NCBI GenBank assembly: GCA_020718265.1
Contig: DYSM01000156.1
Span: 1 to 5,372 of the forward strand
Direction: 5' to 3'
Length of the DNA stretch: 5,372 nucleotides
DNA from: Draconibacterium orientale
Lineage (GTDB): Bacteria > Bacteroidota > Bacteroidia > Bacteroidales > JAADGE01
Shown piece after piece: positions 1 through 5,317 of the stretch (position 1 is the first letter of the stretch; the number at the start of each line of letters is the position of its first letter). Position numbers and translations under genes: made by a program. The notes beneath the pieces were generated by a model, which saw only the letters and a list, made by a program, of their open reading frames with translations, searched no databases and had not been told where the DNA came from.

Positions 1-45
1 TACAACCTACATAAATTCAAATATTTACACGTTTTCTTACAAATA
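1..45 (-). repeat. 45-base inverted repeat, left copy
   Basis: Bases 1-45 are the exact reverse complement of 2932-2976, with no mismatch over 45 bases. The match stops cleanly at base 46, while the outer edge is the window boundary, so the repeat may be longer. Read on the minus strand it lies 42 bases beyond the kbl stop codon, so it sits 3' of a gene in the same sense as the right copy. It has no coding content. The only visible internal fold is a weak AT stem (TAAAT/ATTTA, loop of 6). It could be a dispersed genomic repeat, a shared 3' element, or an assembly product. Confidence 0.9.
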
Positions 46-57
46 CTAATTATCTTT

Positions 58-87
58 AAACTTTACGAACTTTCTAACTTTTCAAAC
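58..87. repeat. Degenerate 8-base-period AACTTT repeat
   Basis: Immediately beyond the kbl stop codon there are three consecutive variants of an AACTTT word (AAACTTTA, CGAACTTT, CTAACTTTT) and a fourth weaker one (CAAACTC), spaced 8-9 bases apart. This is low-complexity spacer with no coding potential. No function can be assigned. Confidence 0.45.
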
Positions 88-1314
88 TCATTCGCCGTAC
101 ATCTCAATAATTTCTTCTTTGGTTTTGCCCAAAATATTGAATTCTTTACCAATTTTGATAAACGCTTCAACAGCTTTGTCCAAATGCGCGCGGTCGTGTG
201 CGGCTGATAGTTGAATTCGGATGCGCGCCAAACCTTTTGCTACAACCGGATAGTAGAATCCGATGACGTAAATGCCTTCTTCTAAGAGTTTTGCGGCAAA
301 ATCTTGCGATAATTTTGCGTTGAAAAGCATGAGCGCAACGATTGCCGAATCTGAAGGTTTGAGCACAAAGCCTGCTTCTGCCATTTTGCCTTTGAAATAT
401 GAAGCATTGCTCATCAATTTGTCTCGAAAATCGGTGGTTTCACTCAGCATATCAAACACTTCGTTTGCGGCACCGACAATGACGGGCGCAAGTGAATTTG
501 AGAACAAATACGGGCGCGAGCGTTGGCGAAGCATGTCGATAATTTCTTTTTTCCCGGTAATGAAGCCGCCCATTGCGCCGCCGAGTGCTTTGCCGAGAGT
601 GCTCGAAATAATATCAACTCGGTTCATAACATTGTGATATTCATGCGTTCCGCGTCCGGTTTTGCCGATGAATCCGGAGGCGTGGCTGTCGTCCACCATC
701 ACGAGCGCGTCGTATTTGTCGGCGAGGTCGCAAATTTCATTGAGCTTGGCAATGTCGCCGTCCATTGAGAAAACGCCGTCGGTAACGATAACTCTATGTC
801 GTTGAACCTGAGCGAGTTTAAGTTGCGTTTCAAGGTCGTCCATCGCGCTGTGTTTGTAGCGGTAGCGCACGGCTTTGGCGAGGCGCACACCGTCGATAAT
901 GGAGGCGTGGTTGAGTTCATCGGATATGATGGCATCATCTTGCAAAAAAATCGGCTCGAAAATACCGCCGTTAGCGTCGAATGCGGCGGCGTATAGAATT
1001 GTGTCTTCGGTTCCGAAAAAATCGGCAATTTTTTGTTCGAGCGTTTTGTGAATATTTTGCGTTCCGCAGATAAACCGCACGGACGACATGCCGTAGCCAT
1101 GCGAATCCAACGTTTGTTTTGCAGCTTCAATCACGCGCGGATGCGATGACAGACCGAGATAATTGTTGGCACAAAAATTTACAACTTCTTGCCCGCTGTT
1201 TAGTTTAATATCAGCGTTTTGTGGCGAAGTAATGATGCGTTCGCGTTTGAACAAACCGGCATCCTGAATGTTTTTCAATTCGGACGAGAGGAACTCTTTT
1301 AATTTTCCGTACAT
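88..1314 (-). CDS. kbl: Glycine C-acetyltransferase (2-amino-3-ketobutyrate CoA ligase)
   Basis: This 408-residue cytosolic PLP enzyme of the alpha-oxoamine synthase family (fold type I aminotransferase) converts 2-amino-3-oxobutyrate plus CoA to glycine and acetyl-CoA, the second step of threonine breakdown after threonine dehydrogenase. Visible landmarks are NFCANNYLGL (46-55), DELNHASIIDG (132-142) with His136 expected to stack on the PLP ring, VDDSHASG (207-214) with the Asp and His that contact the cofactor, STLGKALGGAMGG (238-250) with Lys242 as the predicted Schiff-base lysine, and ARIRIQLSAAH (363-373) for carboxylate binding. The E. coli enzyme is about 398 residues; the excess here is a short C-terminal tail (ILGKTKEEIIEMYGE) that I believe is common in Bacteroidetes versions. 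The start fits the family N-terminus, and a -7-like box lies 25 bases upstream. No threonine dehydrogenase gene is in the window. Family assignment is secure; related 8-amino-7-oxononanoate synthase (BioF) is less likely given the close Kbl match throughout. Confidence 0.95.
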   Translation of the reverse strand: MYGKLKEFLSSELKNIQDAGLFKRERIITSPQNADIKLNSGQEVVNFCANNYLGLSSHPRVIEAAKQTLDSHGYGMSSVRFICGTQNIHKTLEQKIADFFGTEDTILYAAAFDANGGIFEPIFLQDDAIISDELNHASIIDGVRLAKAVRYRYKHSAMDDLETQLKLAQVQRHRVIVTDGVFSMDGDIAKLNEICDLADKYDALVMVDDSHASGFIGKTGRGTHEYHNVMNRVDIISSTLGKALGGAMGGFITGKKEIIDMLRQRSRPYLFSNSLAPVIVGAANEVFDMLSETTDFRDKLMSNASYFKGKMAEAGFVLKPSDSAIVALMLFNAKLSQDFAAKLLEEGIYVIGFYYPVVAKGLARIRIQLSAAHDRAHLDKAVEAFIKIGKEFNILGKTKEEIIEMYGE

Positions 1315-1339
1315 GCTTTTTTAACTTTATAATTTTGTT

Positions 1340-1347
1340 CAAAAATA
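1340..1347 (-). promoter_or_regulatory. Candidate -7 box upstream of kbl
   Basis: On the minus strand this reads TATTTTTG, a full match to the Bacteroidetes -7 consensus TAnnTTTG, ending 25 bases before the kbl start codon. No exact TTTG lies at the expected -33 distance; the nearest match there is TTCG. The surrounding DNA is very AT-rich, so a chance match is possible. If real, kbl has its own promoter in the 107-base gap after the MmcQ-like gene. Confidence 0.4.
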
Positions 1348-1421
1348 GAAAAAAAATTCACGCTCAACGAAAAAAAACAATACTTTGAGAACACGTTTTT
1401 GTAATATTTTAAATGATGTCG

Positions 1422-1772
1422 TTAAGACCGAGTTCTGTCCGATTTTTTTTTTGTAAAACCTTTAACTACAAGCCGATACGATTCGTCAATCCACGCACGA
1501 ATAAGTTCGTTCGGAATTGAACCGTCCATGCGCACGGAGTTCCGGTTGGATTTGTTCATGTGAAAAGCCGGCTCGACGGCAGGATATTTTTCGCGAAGCT
1601 CTATGGCTTTTTCCGGTTCGCATTTCAGAACCAAGCGGTAATCGCCTTCCAAATCGGTCAATAAATACATTTTTCCGGCAACTTTCATTACCATAACTGT
1701 TTCATTGAACGGAAATTCCTGTGTTGTGTTGTCTTTTGCCGTGCCGTGGTCTAAAACTTCTTCTACATTCAT
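1422..1772 (-). CDS. MmcQ/YjbR family protein, C-terminus probably frameshifted
   Basis: This 116-residue protein belongs to the MmcQ/YjbR family, small cytosolic proteins with a CyaY-like fold and no well-established role, sometimes described as DNA-binding. Family features are all present: the N-terminal EFPF (19-22), KVAGKMYLLTDL (30-41), LKCEPEKAIELREKYPAVEPAFHMNK (49-74), a DGSIP turn (83-87), and WIDESYRLVVKGFTKK (94-109). The start aligns without gap to the usual MNIEE... N-terminus. The reading frame then crosses a run of ten A (minus strand; 1443-1452) and ends in SDRTRS. If the run were nine A, the end would read KKNRTELGLNDII with a stop at 1409-1411, giving 120 residues and a tail much more like the family's usual KK-x-R-x-ELGL. 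The assembly or the gene may therefore carry a one-base slip affecting only the last few residues. No clear promoter box is seen upstream. Confidence 0.88.
   Translation of the reverse strand: MNVEEVLDHGTAKDNTTQEFPFNETVMVMKVAGKMYLLTDLEGDYRLVLKCEPEKAIELREKYPAVEPAFHMNKSNRNSVRMDGSIPNELIRAWIDESYRLVVKGFTKKKSDRTRS
1443..1452 (-). other. A10 homopolymer at the end of the MmcQ-like gene
   Basis: Ten consecutive T on the plus strand give ten A in the coding strand at codons for residues 107-110. Losing one A switches translation into a frame encoding a family-like ELGL tail; adding one A opens a frame running on past 1410. This is the longest mononucleotide run inside any coding region of the window. 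Confidence 0.85.
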
Positions 1773-1852
1773 AAAAATCTATATAAAACAATAAAAGGCA
1801 CGAAATTTGAGTTTCAATATTAGTAAAAATAGATTTGAATAAAAAATCTTCG

Positions 1853-1860
1853 TATCTTTG
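1853..1860 (+). promoter_or_regulatory. -7 promoter box for the lipoprotein gene
   Basis: TATCTTTG followed by CA is a strong match to the Bacteroidetes -7 element (TAnnTTTG). It lies 34 bases before the ATG at 1895, placing transcription start near 1866-1870. A TTTG at 1834-1837 is closer than the usual -33 spacing, so the -33 half is weak. The box argues against translation from the in-frame TTG at 1835, which would lie upstream of the transcription start. Confidence 0.6.
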
Positions 1861-1894
1861 CAAGGTGTTCATCAAGTGTAAATTTTTAAAGAAT

Positions 1895-2071
1895 ATGAAA
1901 AAATTAGGAGTCTTAATTGCAATTGTTTTATTCGCAGGAAGTTTCGTTCTGAGTTCTTGTAATTCGCATCATCGTTTGTGTCCTGCCTATCCGCCATCGA
2001 CTTTTCACGGCGATTCTAATCAGGATGTTGATACATCGGTAGAATCTAAGATGTCTTCGGAACAACTCTAA
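1895..2071 (+). CDS. Small lipoprotein, 58 residues
   Basis: The predicted protein starts with Met-Lys-Lys, followed by a hydrophobic stretch (LGVLIAIVLFAGSFV, 4-18) and a lipobox LSSC with the lipidated cysteine at residue 22. After signal peptidase II cleavage only 37 residues remain: a short Cys/His/Pro-containing head (CNSHHRLCPAYPP) and an acidic, Ser-rich tail. The position after the lipidated Cys is Asn rather than Asp or a run of acids, so outer membrane inner leaflet is the default location guess. The ATG at 1895 is chosen over an in-frame TTG at 1835 because it gives a canonical signal peptide and lies downstream of the -7 box. Function is not recognised; tiny lipoproteins with a His/Cys/Pro head are common in Bacteroidetes. 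The stop codon lies in a hairpin, and a secreted barrel-like protein follows about 80 bases downstream on the same strand. Confidence 0.75.
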   Translation: MKKLGVLIAIVLFAGSFVLSSCNSHHRLCPAYPPSTFHGDSNQDVDTSVESKMSSEQL

Positions 2072-2088
2072 TATTATTAAAGAGTTGT
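2062..2088 (+). other. Hairpin between the lipoprotein and barrel genes
   Basis: ACAACTCT (2062-2069) pairs perfectly with AGAGTTGT (2081-2088) around an 11-base AT loop. The left arm contains the first base of the lipoprotein stop codon. No T run follows, so it is not a classical intrinsic terminator. It could shape partial termination or mRNA stability between the two genes; chance cannot be excluded. Confidence 0.4.
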
Positions 2089-2150
2089 AAATGTGTGGTT
2101 TGCAGATTCTTTTCTGCATAACTTTTGTGTCTAAACATTGTTTCGCTTTT

Positions 2151-2930
2151 GTGAAAAATATACTGAAAGTCATACTTGTTTGTTTCGTTGTTCTGCTTTC
2201 GGCTGCCTACGAGTCCGTTGCGCAGGGCGAGCTTGACGAACAGCATAAAATATTTTTCAGAAATGAAAAAACTTATGCGTTTGAATTGAATTCAGACGGT
2301 TGGGGCGCAAATTATCGTTACGGCAAACGCAATGTTGCACGAGATAAGTTCTTGGTCGAGTTCGATTTTAATATCATAAAACATGACAAGGAGGGTAAAG
2401 TATTGCCTATACGCGATTTGCGATTAAAACGAATCGTGTTTGGCAAAATCAATTCGGTTTTCGATTTACAATTGAGCTATGGTTATCAGTATGAGCTGTT
2501 TGAGAAAGCGGATAAAGGCTCTGTATCTGTTCGGGCGTTTGGGCTTGCGGGCGGAACGTTGGCGTTTTTGAAGCCGATTTATTACGATGTGGAACGCGGA
2601 GACGGCACCGGGCGCGACACGATTTTATTCCATTCCGAAATTCCGTTTCATCTGATTTATGGTTCGATGCCCTATTATTACGGAATCGGAAAGATGAAAT
2701 TTCTGCCCGGCGCGTTTGCAAAAGTTGGTATTGGTGTGGATTTCAGTAAATTAGATAATAAAGTGAATACACTCGAAGCAGGTGTTGCGTTGCAAGTATA
2801 TCCCAAAAAACTTGAAATTATGCTTACCGACACGAACAAACAAATTCTTCCTACTGTGTTTTTATCTTACCGTTTCGGAAAAGTCGTAAGCGGATATCAT
2901 TTGAAAAAGCAAGACGAAGGCACTTACTAA
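2151..2930 (+). CDS. Secreted, probable outer-membrane beta-barrel protein
   Basis: From a GTG at 2151 the product is 259 residues with a textbook signal peptide: Lys at 2 and 6, hydrophobic core ILVCFVVLLSAA, and likely cleavage after VAQ at residue 25. The open frame extends to an ATG at 2091, but that would place 20 odd residues before the signal peptide. The mature part is rich in alternating polar/aromatic stretches typical of beta strands. Motifs include RNEKTYAFELNSDGWGANYRYGKRN (37-61 region), GKINSVFDLQLSYGYQ (98-113), EKADKGSVSVRAF (118-130), FLKPIYY (139-145), and FLSYRFGK near the end. I recognise the overall pattern (NGWG-Y-x-RG, KG-V-RY, LKP-Y, PG-YAK-G, final S-x-RFGK) as a Bacteroidetes-restricted outer-membrane family without a defined role, from memory and not from a search. 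A weak -7-like TAACTTTT (2119-2126) lies 24 bases upstream. It ends one base before the right copy of the 45-base repeat. Confidence 0.82.
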   Translation: MKNILKVILVCFVVLLSAAYESVAQGELDEQHKIFFRNEKTYAFELNSDGWGANYRYGKRNVARDKFLVEFDFNIIKHDKEGKVLPIRDLRLKRIVFGKINSVFDLQLSYGYQYELFEKADKGSVSVRAFGLAGGTLAFLKPIYYDVERGDGTGRDTILFHSEIPFHLIYGSMPYYYGIGKMKFLPGAFAKVGIGVDFSKLDNKVNTLEAGVALQVYPKKLEIMLTDTNKQILPTVFLSYRFGKVVSGYHLKKQDEGTY

Positions 2931-2931
2931 C

Positions 2932-2976
2932 TATTTGTAAGAAAACGTGTAAATATTTGAATTTATGTAGGTTGTA
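2932..2976 (+). repeat. 45-base inverted repeat, right copy
   Basis: This is an exact reverse-complement partner of bases 1-45, starting one base after the stop codon of the barrel-like gene. It carries a weak internal stem (TAAAT at 2950-2954 with ATTTA at 2961-2965) and is followed by GCC and seven T (2980-2986). Relative to the gene upstream it has the same orientation as the left copy has to kbl. The T run might help termination, but the preceding stem (AGG/CCT) is only three pairs. Confidence 0.9.
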
Positions 2977-3169
2977 GCCTTTTTTTCAATCGAATGTTTT
3001 GTCATTTAATAGTCATTCACCGGTCAAAAAGTAGTCATTCTTTGTTTTTTAATAGTTTCGATTGAATTTCGACAGAATTTCTAAAAACACTCTGAACGAA
3101 AATTCACTATATCGTAAAGAATTTCAATAAGTTATGAGTCTTTTTTGTCAGTTCCCAAAATAGTTTTTG

Positions 3170-3187
3170 CTCAATATTTTTATTGAG
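3170..3187. terminator. Hairpin in the convergent spacer
   Basis: CTCAATA (3170-3176) and TATTGAG (3181-3187) form a perfect 7-pair stem with a TTTT loop. It lies between the converging barrel-like and RDD genes but has no adjacent T run on either strand, so a terminator role is only suggested by position. Confidence 0.3.
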
Positions 3188-3201
3188 AGAAAGACAGTTA
3201 T

Positions 3202-3258
3202 AGCGCGCAAGGCTTTTTTTTGTCGAAATTTGAATTTTTGCGTGTGCGCTGTTTTTTT
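3202..3258 (+). terminator. Imperfect stem followed by T run
   Basis: AGCGC plus GCAA (3202-3210) can pair with TTGC (3238-3241) and GCGCT (3246-3250) around a four-base bulge, followed by G and seven T (3252-3258). The shape resembles an intrinsic terminator for rightward transcripts, but the loop is long and the stem interrupted, and it is about 270 bases past the nearest rightward gene. Confidence 0.2.
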
Positions 3259-3277
3259 AGTGTGTATTCAGTAGGTT

Positions 3278-4009
3278 TTATTGCGCAATGTGCGTGAAAT
3301 AGTAATTGTAATCCAGCAACACGGATTCTAAAAATTGTCCGGGTGTTGTATTTCGCACTACGCCCATTTTCTTTTCAACTGCACCGCAGGTTTTGTGAAT
3401 ATATTCGCCGGCTTTGTCCGAGAGCGGGTTGCGTTTGTAATTATCCAATACTTCTTTTATGGTTCGGATGTCGTCTTCGCTGAGCAAATGCACTTCTTGG
3501 TGTTTGATTTGATAATTTTTCGGAATTTCTTTATAAATAGTCGCTTTAAGTTGTCCTTTGCGGCGCAGGCTAATCACTGTGGTTTTCGCAACCATATCTC
3601 CCAAACGTTGTCCTTTTCCGTTTGCCGAAATCACAATTAAAGCAACAATTCCCCAAAACAGCGCAATATCTACAATGCGAAACAGCCAACGCACGATGTA
3701 ATTTCCGATGGTCGCTTGTGCACCGTCCACGCGCACAACTTTAATTTTAACAGCTTTTTTTCCGATACTTTGCCCGCCCAGAAAAATTTCCATCAGCAAA
3801 TGATAAAACATATACGGGAACAGCGCGAACATATACACCGAGTCGCGCACCGAGTAGTCGGCATACTCGTTTACCAACACAGCTACAATAATCCAGTAAG
3901 CAATTTGGATAAGTCCGTCAATTAAAAACGCGCCCAATCGGTCGCCTACACTTGCAATACTGTAATCTATACTAACGTTCTGCGTGGTTTCTATACCAAT
4001 TCGTTCCAT
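3278..4009 (-). CDS. RDD family membrane protein
   Basis: The product is 243 residues from the ATG at 4009. It carries the RDD domain (about 15-150), an integral inner-membrane domain with three predicted helices (roughly 26-46, 59-77, 109-130). Landmarks are GDRLGAFLIDG (22-32) containing the conserved Arg24 and Asp31, GGQSIGKKAVKIKVVRVDG (78-96), and the closing GQRLGDMVAKT (133-143) with its conserved Asp138. Some RDD proteins have been linked to ion transport or stress tolerance, but the role of this Bacteroidetes type is not established. A charged, probably cytoplasmic tail of about 95 residues follows, with an LSEDDIRTIKEVLDNYKRN segment likely helical. The frame stays open back to 4336, but the extra 109 residues overlap the divergent gene and lack family features; MERIGIETTQNVSIDY is the usual N-terminus. 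The divergent SpoIIM-family gene is its usual Bacteroidetes neighbour. Confidence 0.93.
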   Translation of the reverse strand: MERIGIETTQNVSIDYSIASVGDRLGAFLIDGLIQIAYWIIVAVLVNEYADYSVRDSVYMFALFPYMFYHLLMEIFLGGQSIGKKAVKIKVVRVDGAQATIGNYIVRWLFRIVDIALFWGIVALIVISANGKGQRLGDMVAKTTVISLRRKGQLKATIYKEIPKNYQIKHQEVHLLSEDDIRTIKEVLDNYKRNPLSDKAGEYIHKTCGAVEKKMGVVRNTTPGQFLESVLLDYNYYFTHIAQ

Positions 4010-4032
4010 GTGTTGCGTGTAAATATTTTCAA

Positions 4033-4065
4033 CAAAAATAAAAAATATTTCGTGTTTTCGACAAA
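4033..4065 (-). promoter_or_regulatory. Candidate promoter of the RDD gene
   Basis: On the minus strand TTTG (4065-4062) is followed after 21 bases by TATTTTTG (4040-4033), matching the Bacteroidetes -33 TTTG and -7 TAnnTTTG elements at normal spacing. The -7 box ends 23 bases before the RDD start codon. Confidence 0.5.
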
Positions 4066-4067
4066 GG

Positions 4068-4101
4068 TTTGTAATTTCACGCGTTATAAGAATTATTTTT
4101 T
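4068..4101 (+). promoter_or_regulatory. Candidate promoter of the SpoIIM-family gene
   Basis: TTTG (4068-4071) is followed after 22 bases by TATTTTTT (4094-4101), seven of eight bases short of TAnnTTTG by the final G. Its -33 element lies back to back with that of the RDD promoter, forming ACAAA-GG-TTTGT (4061-4072). The match is modest and the region is AT-rich. Confidence 0.3.
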
Positions 4102-4129
4102 TACGAACTGTCGGATTTAAAAAACCAAC

Positions 4130-5125
4130 GTGAGAGAAATTGTTTTCATAAGCAAAAACGCACCCAAGTGGAAGGAATTTGAATCCGTGCTGAACCGCAC
4201 CGGAAAGTCCGACCCGGACGCCGTTGCCGACATGTTCATTCAACTGACGGACGATTTGGCTTATGCCCGCACGTATTATCCCGGCACGGAAACGGTGCAT
4301 TATCTCAACACGCTTGCGCTGCGCACACACCAACAAATTTACAAAACCAAACGCGAACGGCGCGGTCGTTTGATGATGTTTTTTAAATACGAATTGCCTC
4401 TGGAGTTTGTAAAATCGAGGAAAGCCATAGCAATATCGGCAAGCATATTTTTGGCGTTTACGCTCATCGGCGCACTATCCGCCGCCAACGATGAAACGTT
4501 TGTGCGACTGATTTTGGGCGATGAATATGTGGATATGACCATTGATAACATTGAAAAAGGCGATGCCATGGCGGTTTATAAACACGATGACCAAATGACC
4601 ATGTTCGTGTACATTGCCTACAACAACTTGCGGGTGGCGGCAATGATTTACTTTTTCAGCTTGTTCACAAGTTTCGGCACAGGACTTATTTTGATGTACA
4701 ACGGCGTGATGCTCGGCAGTTTTCAATACTTTTTTTACAAATACAATATGCTTTACGAATCCGTGATAAGCATTTGGATACACGGCACGATTGAAATTTT
4801 TGCAATTATCGTAGCCGGCGCGGCGGGAATTATTATGGGCAACGGTTGGTTGTTTCCGGGCACGTACTCGCGCGGGCTGGCATTCCGTAACGGCGCATTG
4901 CGCGGCGCGAAAATTCTGCTCGGATTGACACCTTTTATTATTTTTGCTGCATTTCTCGAAGGTTTTGCAACGCGCCACACCGAGTGGCACGATGCAATTC
5001 GTATCGGAATCATTGTGTTGTCGCTCGCGCTGATTGTGTTTTACTTTTTTTGGTACCCGGCAAAATTGAATAAACGCCTGAAAACCGATGAGGATTTCAG
5101 TGATTTCTATAAAAAATTGGAATGA
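4130..5125 (+). CDS. SpoIIM family (stage II sporulation protein M-like) membrane protein
   Basis: This 331-residue protein belongs to the SpoIIM/DUF95 family, named after a Bacillus engulfment protein but widespread in non-sporulating bacteria, where its function is unknown. A soluble N-terminal part of about 95 residues has the family's usual opening (MREIVFISKNAPKWKEFE) and QLTDDLAYARTYYP (38-51). Five hydrophobic segments follow at about 98-118, 168-190, 211-237, 258-280 and 289-309. Characteristic motifs are MYNGVMLGSF (189-198), IHGTIEIFAIIVAGAAGIIMG (217-237 region) with its conserved His-Gly-Thr-Ile-Glu, and FLEGFATRH (275-283). It ends in a short charged cytoplasmic tail. The start is a GTG; it is preferred because the N-terminus already matches relatives and no in-frame ATG lies nearby. 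It is divergent from the RDD gene. Many Bacteroidetes relatives are followed by DUF4129, MoxR ATPase and DUF58 genes; none follows within the 247 bases left here. Confidence 0.94.
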   Translation: MREIVFISKNAPKWKEFESVLNRTGKSDPDAVADMFIQLTDDLAYARTYYPGTETVHYLNTLALRTHQQIYKTKRERRGRLMMFFKYELPLEFVKSRKAIAISASIFLAFTLIGALSAANDETFVRLILGDEYVDMTIDNIEKGDAMAVYKHDDQMTMFVYIAYNNLRVAAMIYFFSLFTSFGTGLILMYNGVMLGSFQYFFYKYNMLYESVISIWIHGTIEIFAIIVAGAAGIIMGNGWLFPGTYSRGLAFRNGALRGAKILLGLTPFIIFAAFLEGFATRHTEWHDAIRIGIIVLSLALIVFYFFWYPAKLNKRLKTDEDFSDFYKKLE

Positions 5126-5186
5126 GTTATGAAATATGAGTTATGAAATATGAATTATGAATTATGAGTTAGGAATTAAGAATTAT
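5124..5186. repeat. Nine-unit heptamer tandem repeat
   Basis: Nine consecutive 7-base units follow the pattern GARWTAW: GAGTTAT and GAAATAT alternate twice, then GAATTAT twice, GAGTTAG, GAATTAA and GAATTAT. The array begins within the SpoIIM-family stop codon (its GA belongs to TGA). Similar AT-rich heptamer runs are, from memory, common in Bacteroidetes spacers. Functional meaning is unknown. Confidence 0.85.
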
Positions 5187-5208
5187 ACTTAACCCGAATT
5201 ATTCACAA

Positions 5209-5300
5209 ACTTCGTGATACTTTGTGCAAAACTCTACTGAAACTTTGTGTTACAAAAAATAGTTTCATAAAGTAACACTTAGGTAAACACAAAGTAACAC
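5209..5300. repeat. ACTTTGTG direct and inverted repeats
   Basis: ACTTCGTG (5209-5216), ACTTTGTG (5219-5226) and ACTTTGTG (5242-5249) are direct copies. A 10-base inverted pair joins ACTTTGTGTT (5242-5251) to AACACAAAGT (5286-5295), and AAGTAACAC occurs directly repeated at 5270-5278 and 5292-5300. The whole stretch is non-coding. It may be repeat debris or a structured RNA or protein-binding region. Confidence 0.6.
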
Positions 5301-5317
5301 AATGTTATTCAGCTTAT

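Larger units (their letters stand above)
2977..3277. other. Gene-free convergent spacer with short repeats
   Basis: No open frame worth reporting is present. The stretch holds a 10-base inverted pair, TTCAATCGAA (2985-2994) and TTCGATTGAA (3057-3066), 62 bases apart. Between them GTCATT occurs at 3001, 3012 and 3034, that is at steps of 11 and 22 bases, the last two within a 9-base direct repeat TAGTCATTC (3010-3018 and 3032-3040). A hairpin follows at 3170-3187, and an imperfect GC-containing stem before a T run near 3202-3258. It lies between two converging genes, so terminator and repeat debris are the expected content. Confidence 0.6.

Noticed and set aside
272..996. Rightward open frames of 66-121 codons opposite kbl
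   Set aside because: They lie antisense within the well-supported kbl gene, have no family features or promoter, and are frame shadows.
699..1130. Leftward 143-codon frame overlapping kbl in another frame
   Set aside because: Composition is low-quality and it lies wholly within kbl; kbl has all catalytic motifs.
1..2976. Transposon or insertion sequence bounded by the 45-base inverted repeats
   Set aside because: No transposase or integrase lies inside, no target-site duplication can be shown because the left flank is outside the window, and the cargo is ordinary chromosomal genes.
4010..4336. N-terminal extension of the RDD gene by 109 codons
   Set aside because: It runs antisense through the divergent promoter and the start of the SpoIIM-family gene; the RDD family N-terminus begins at 4009.
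4475..4990. Leftward 171-codon His-rich frame opposite the SpoIIM-family gene
   Set aside because: It is antisense to a gene with clear family motifs, and its His/Asn-rich composition is that of a complement shadow.
5124..5186. CRISPR array
   Set aside because: Units are 7 bases, contiguous and degenerate, with no spacers and no cas genes.
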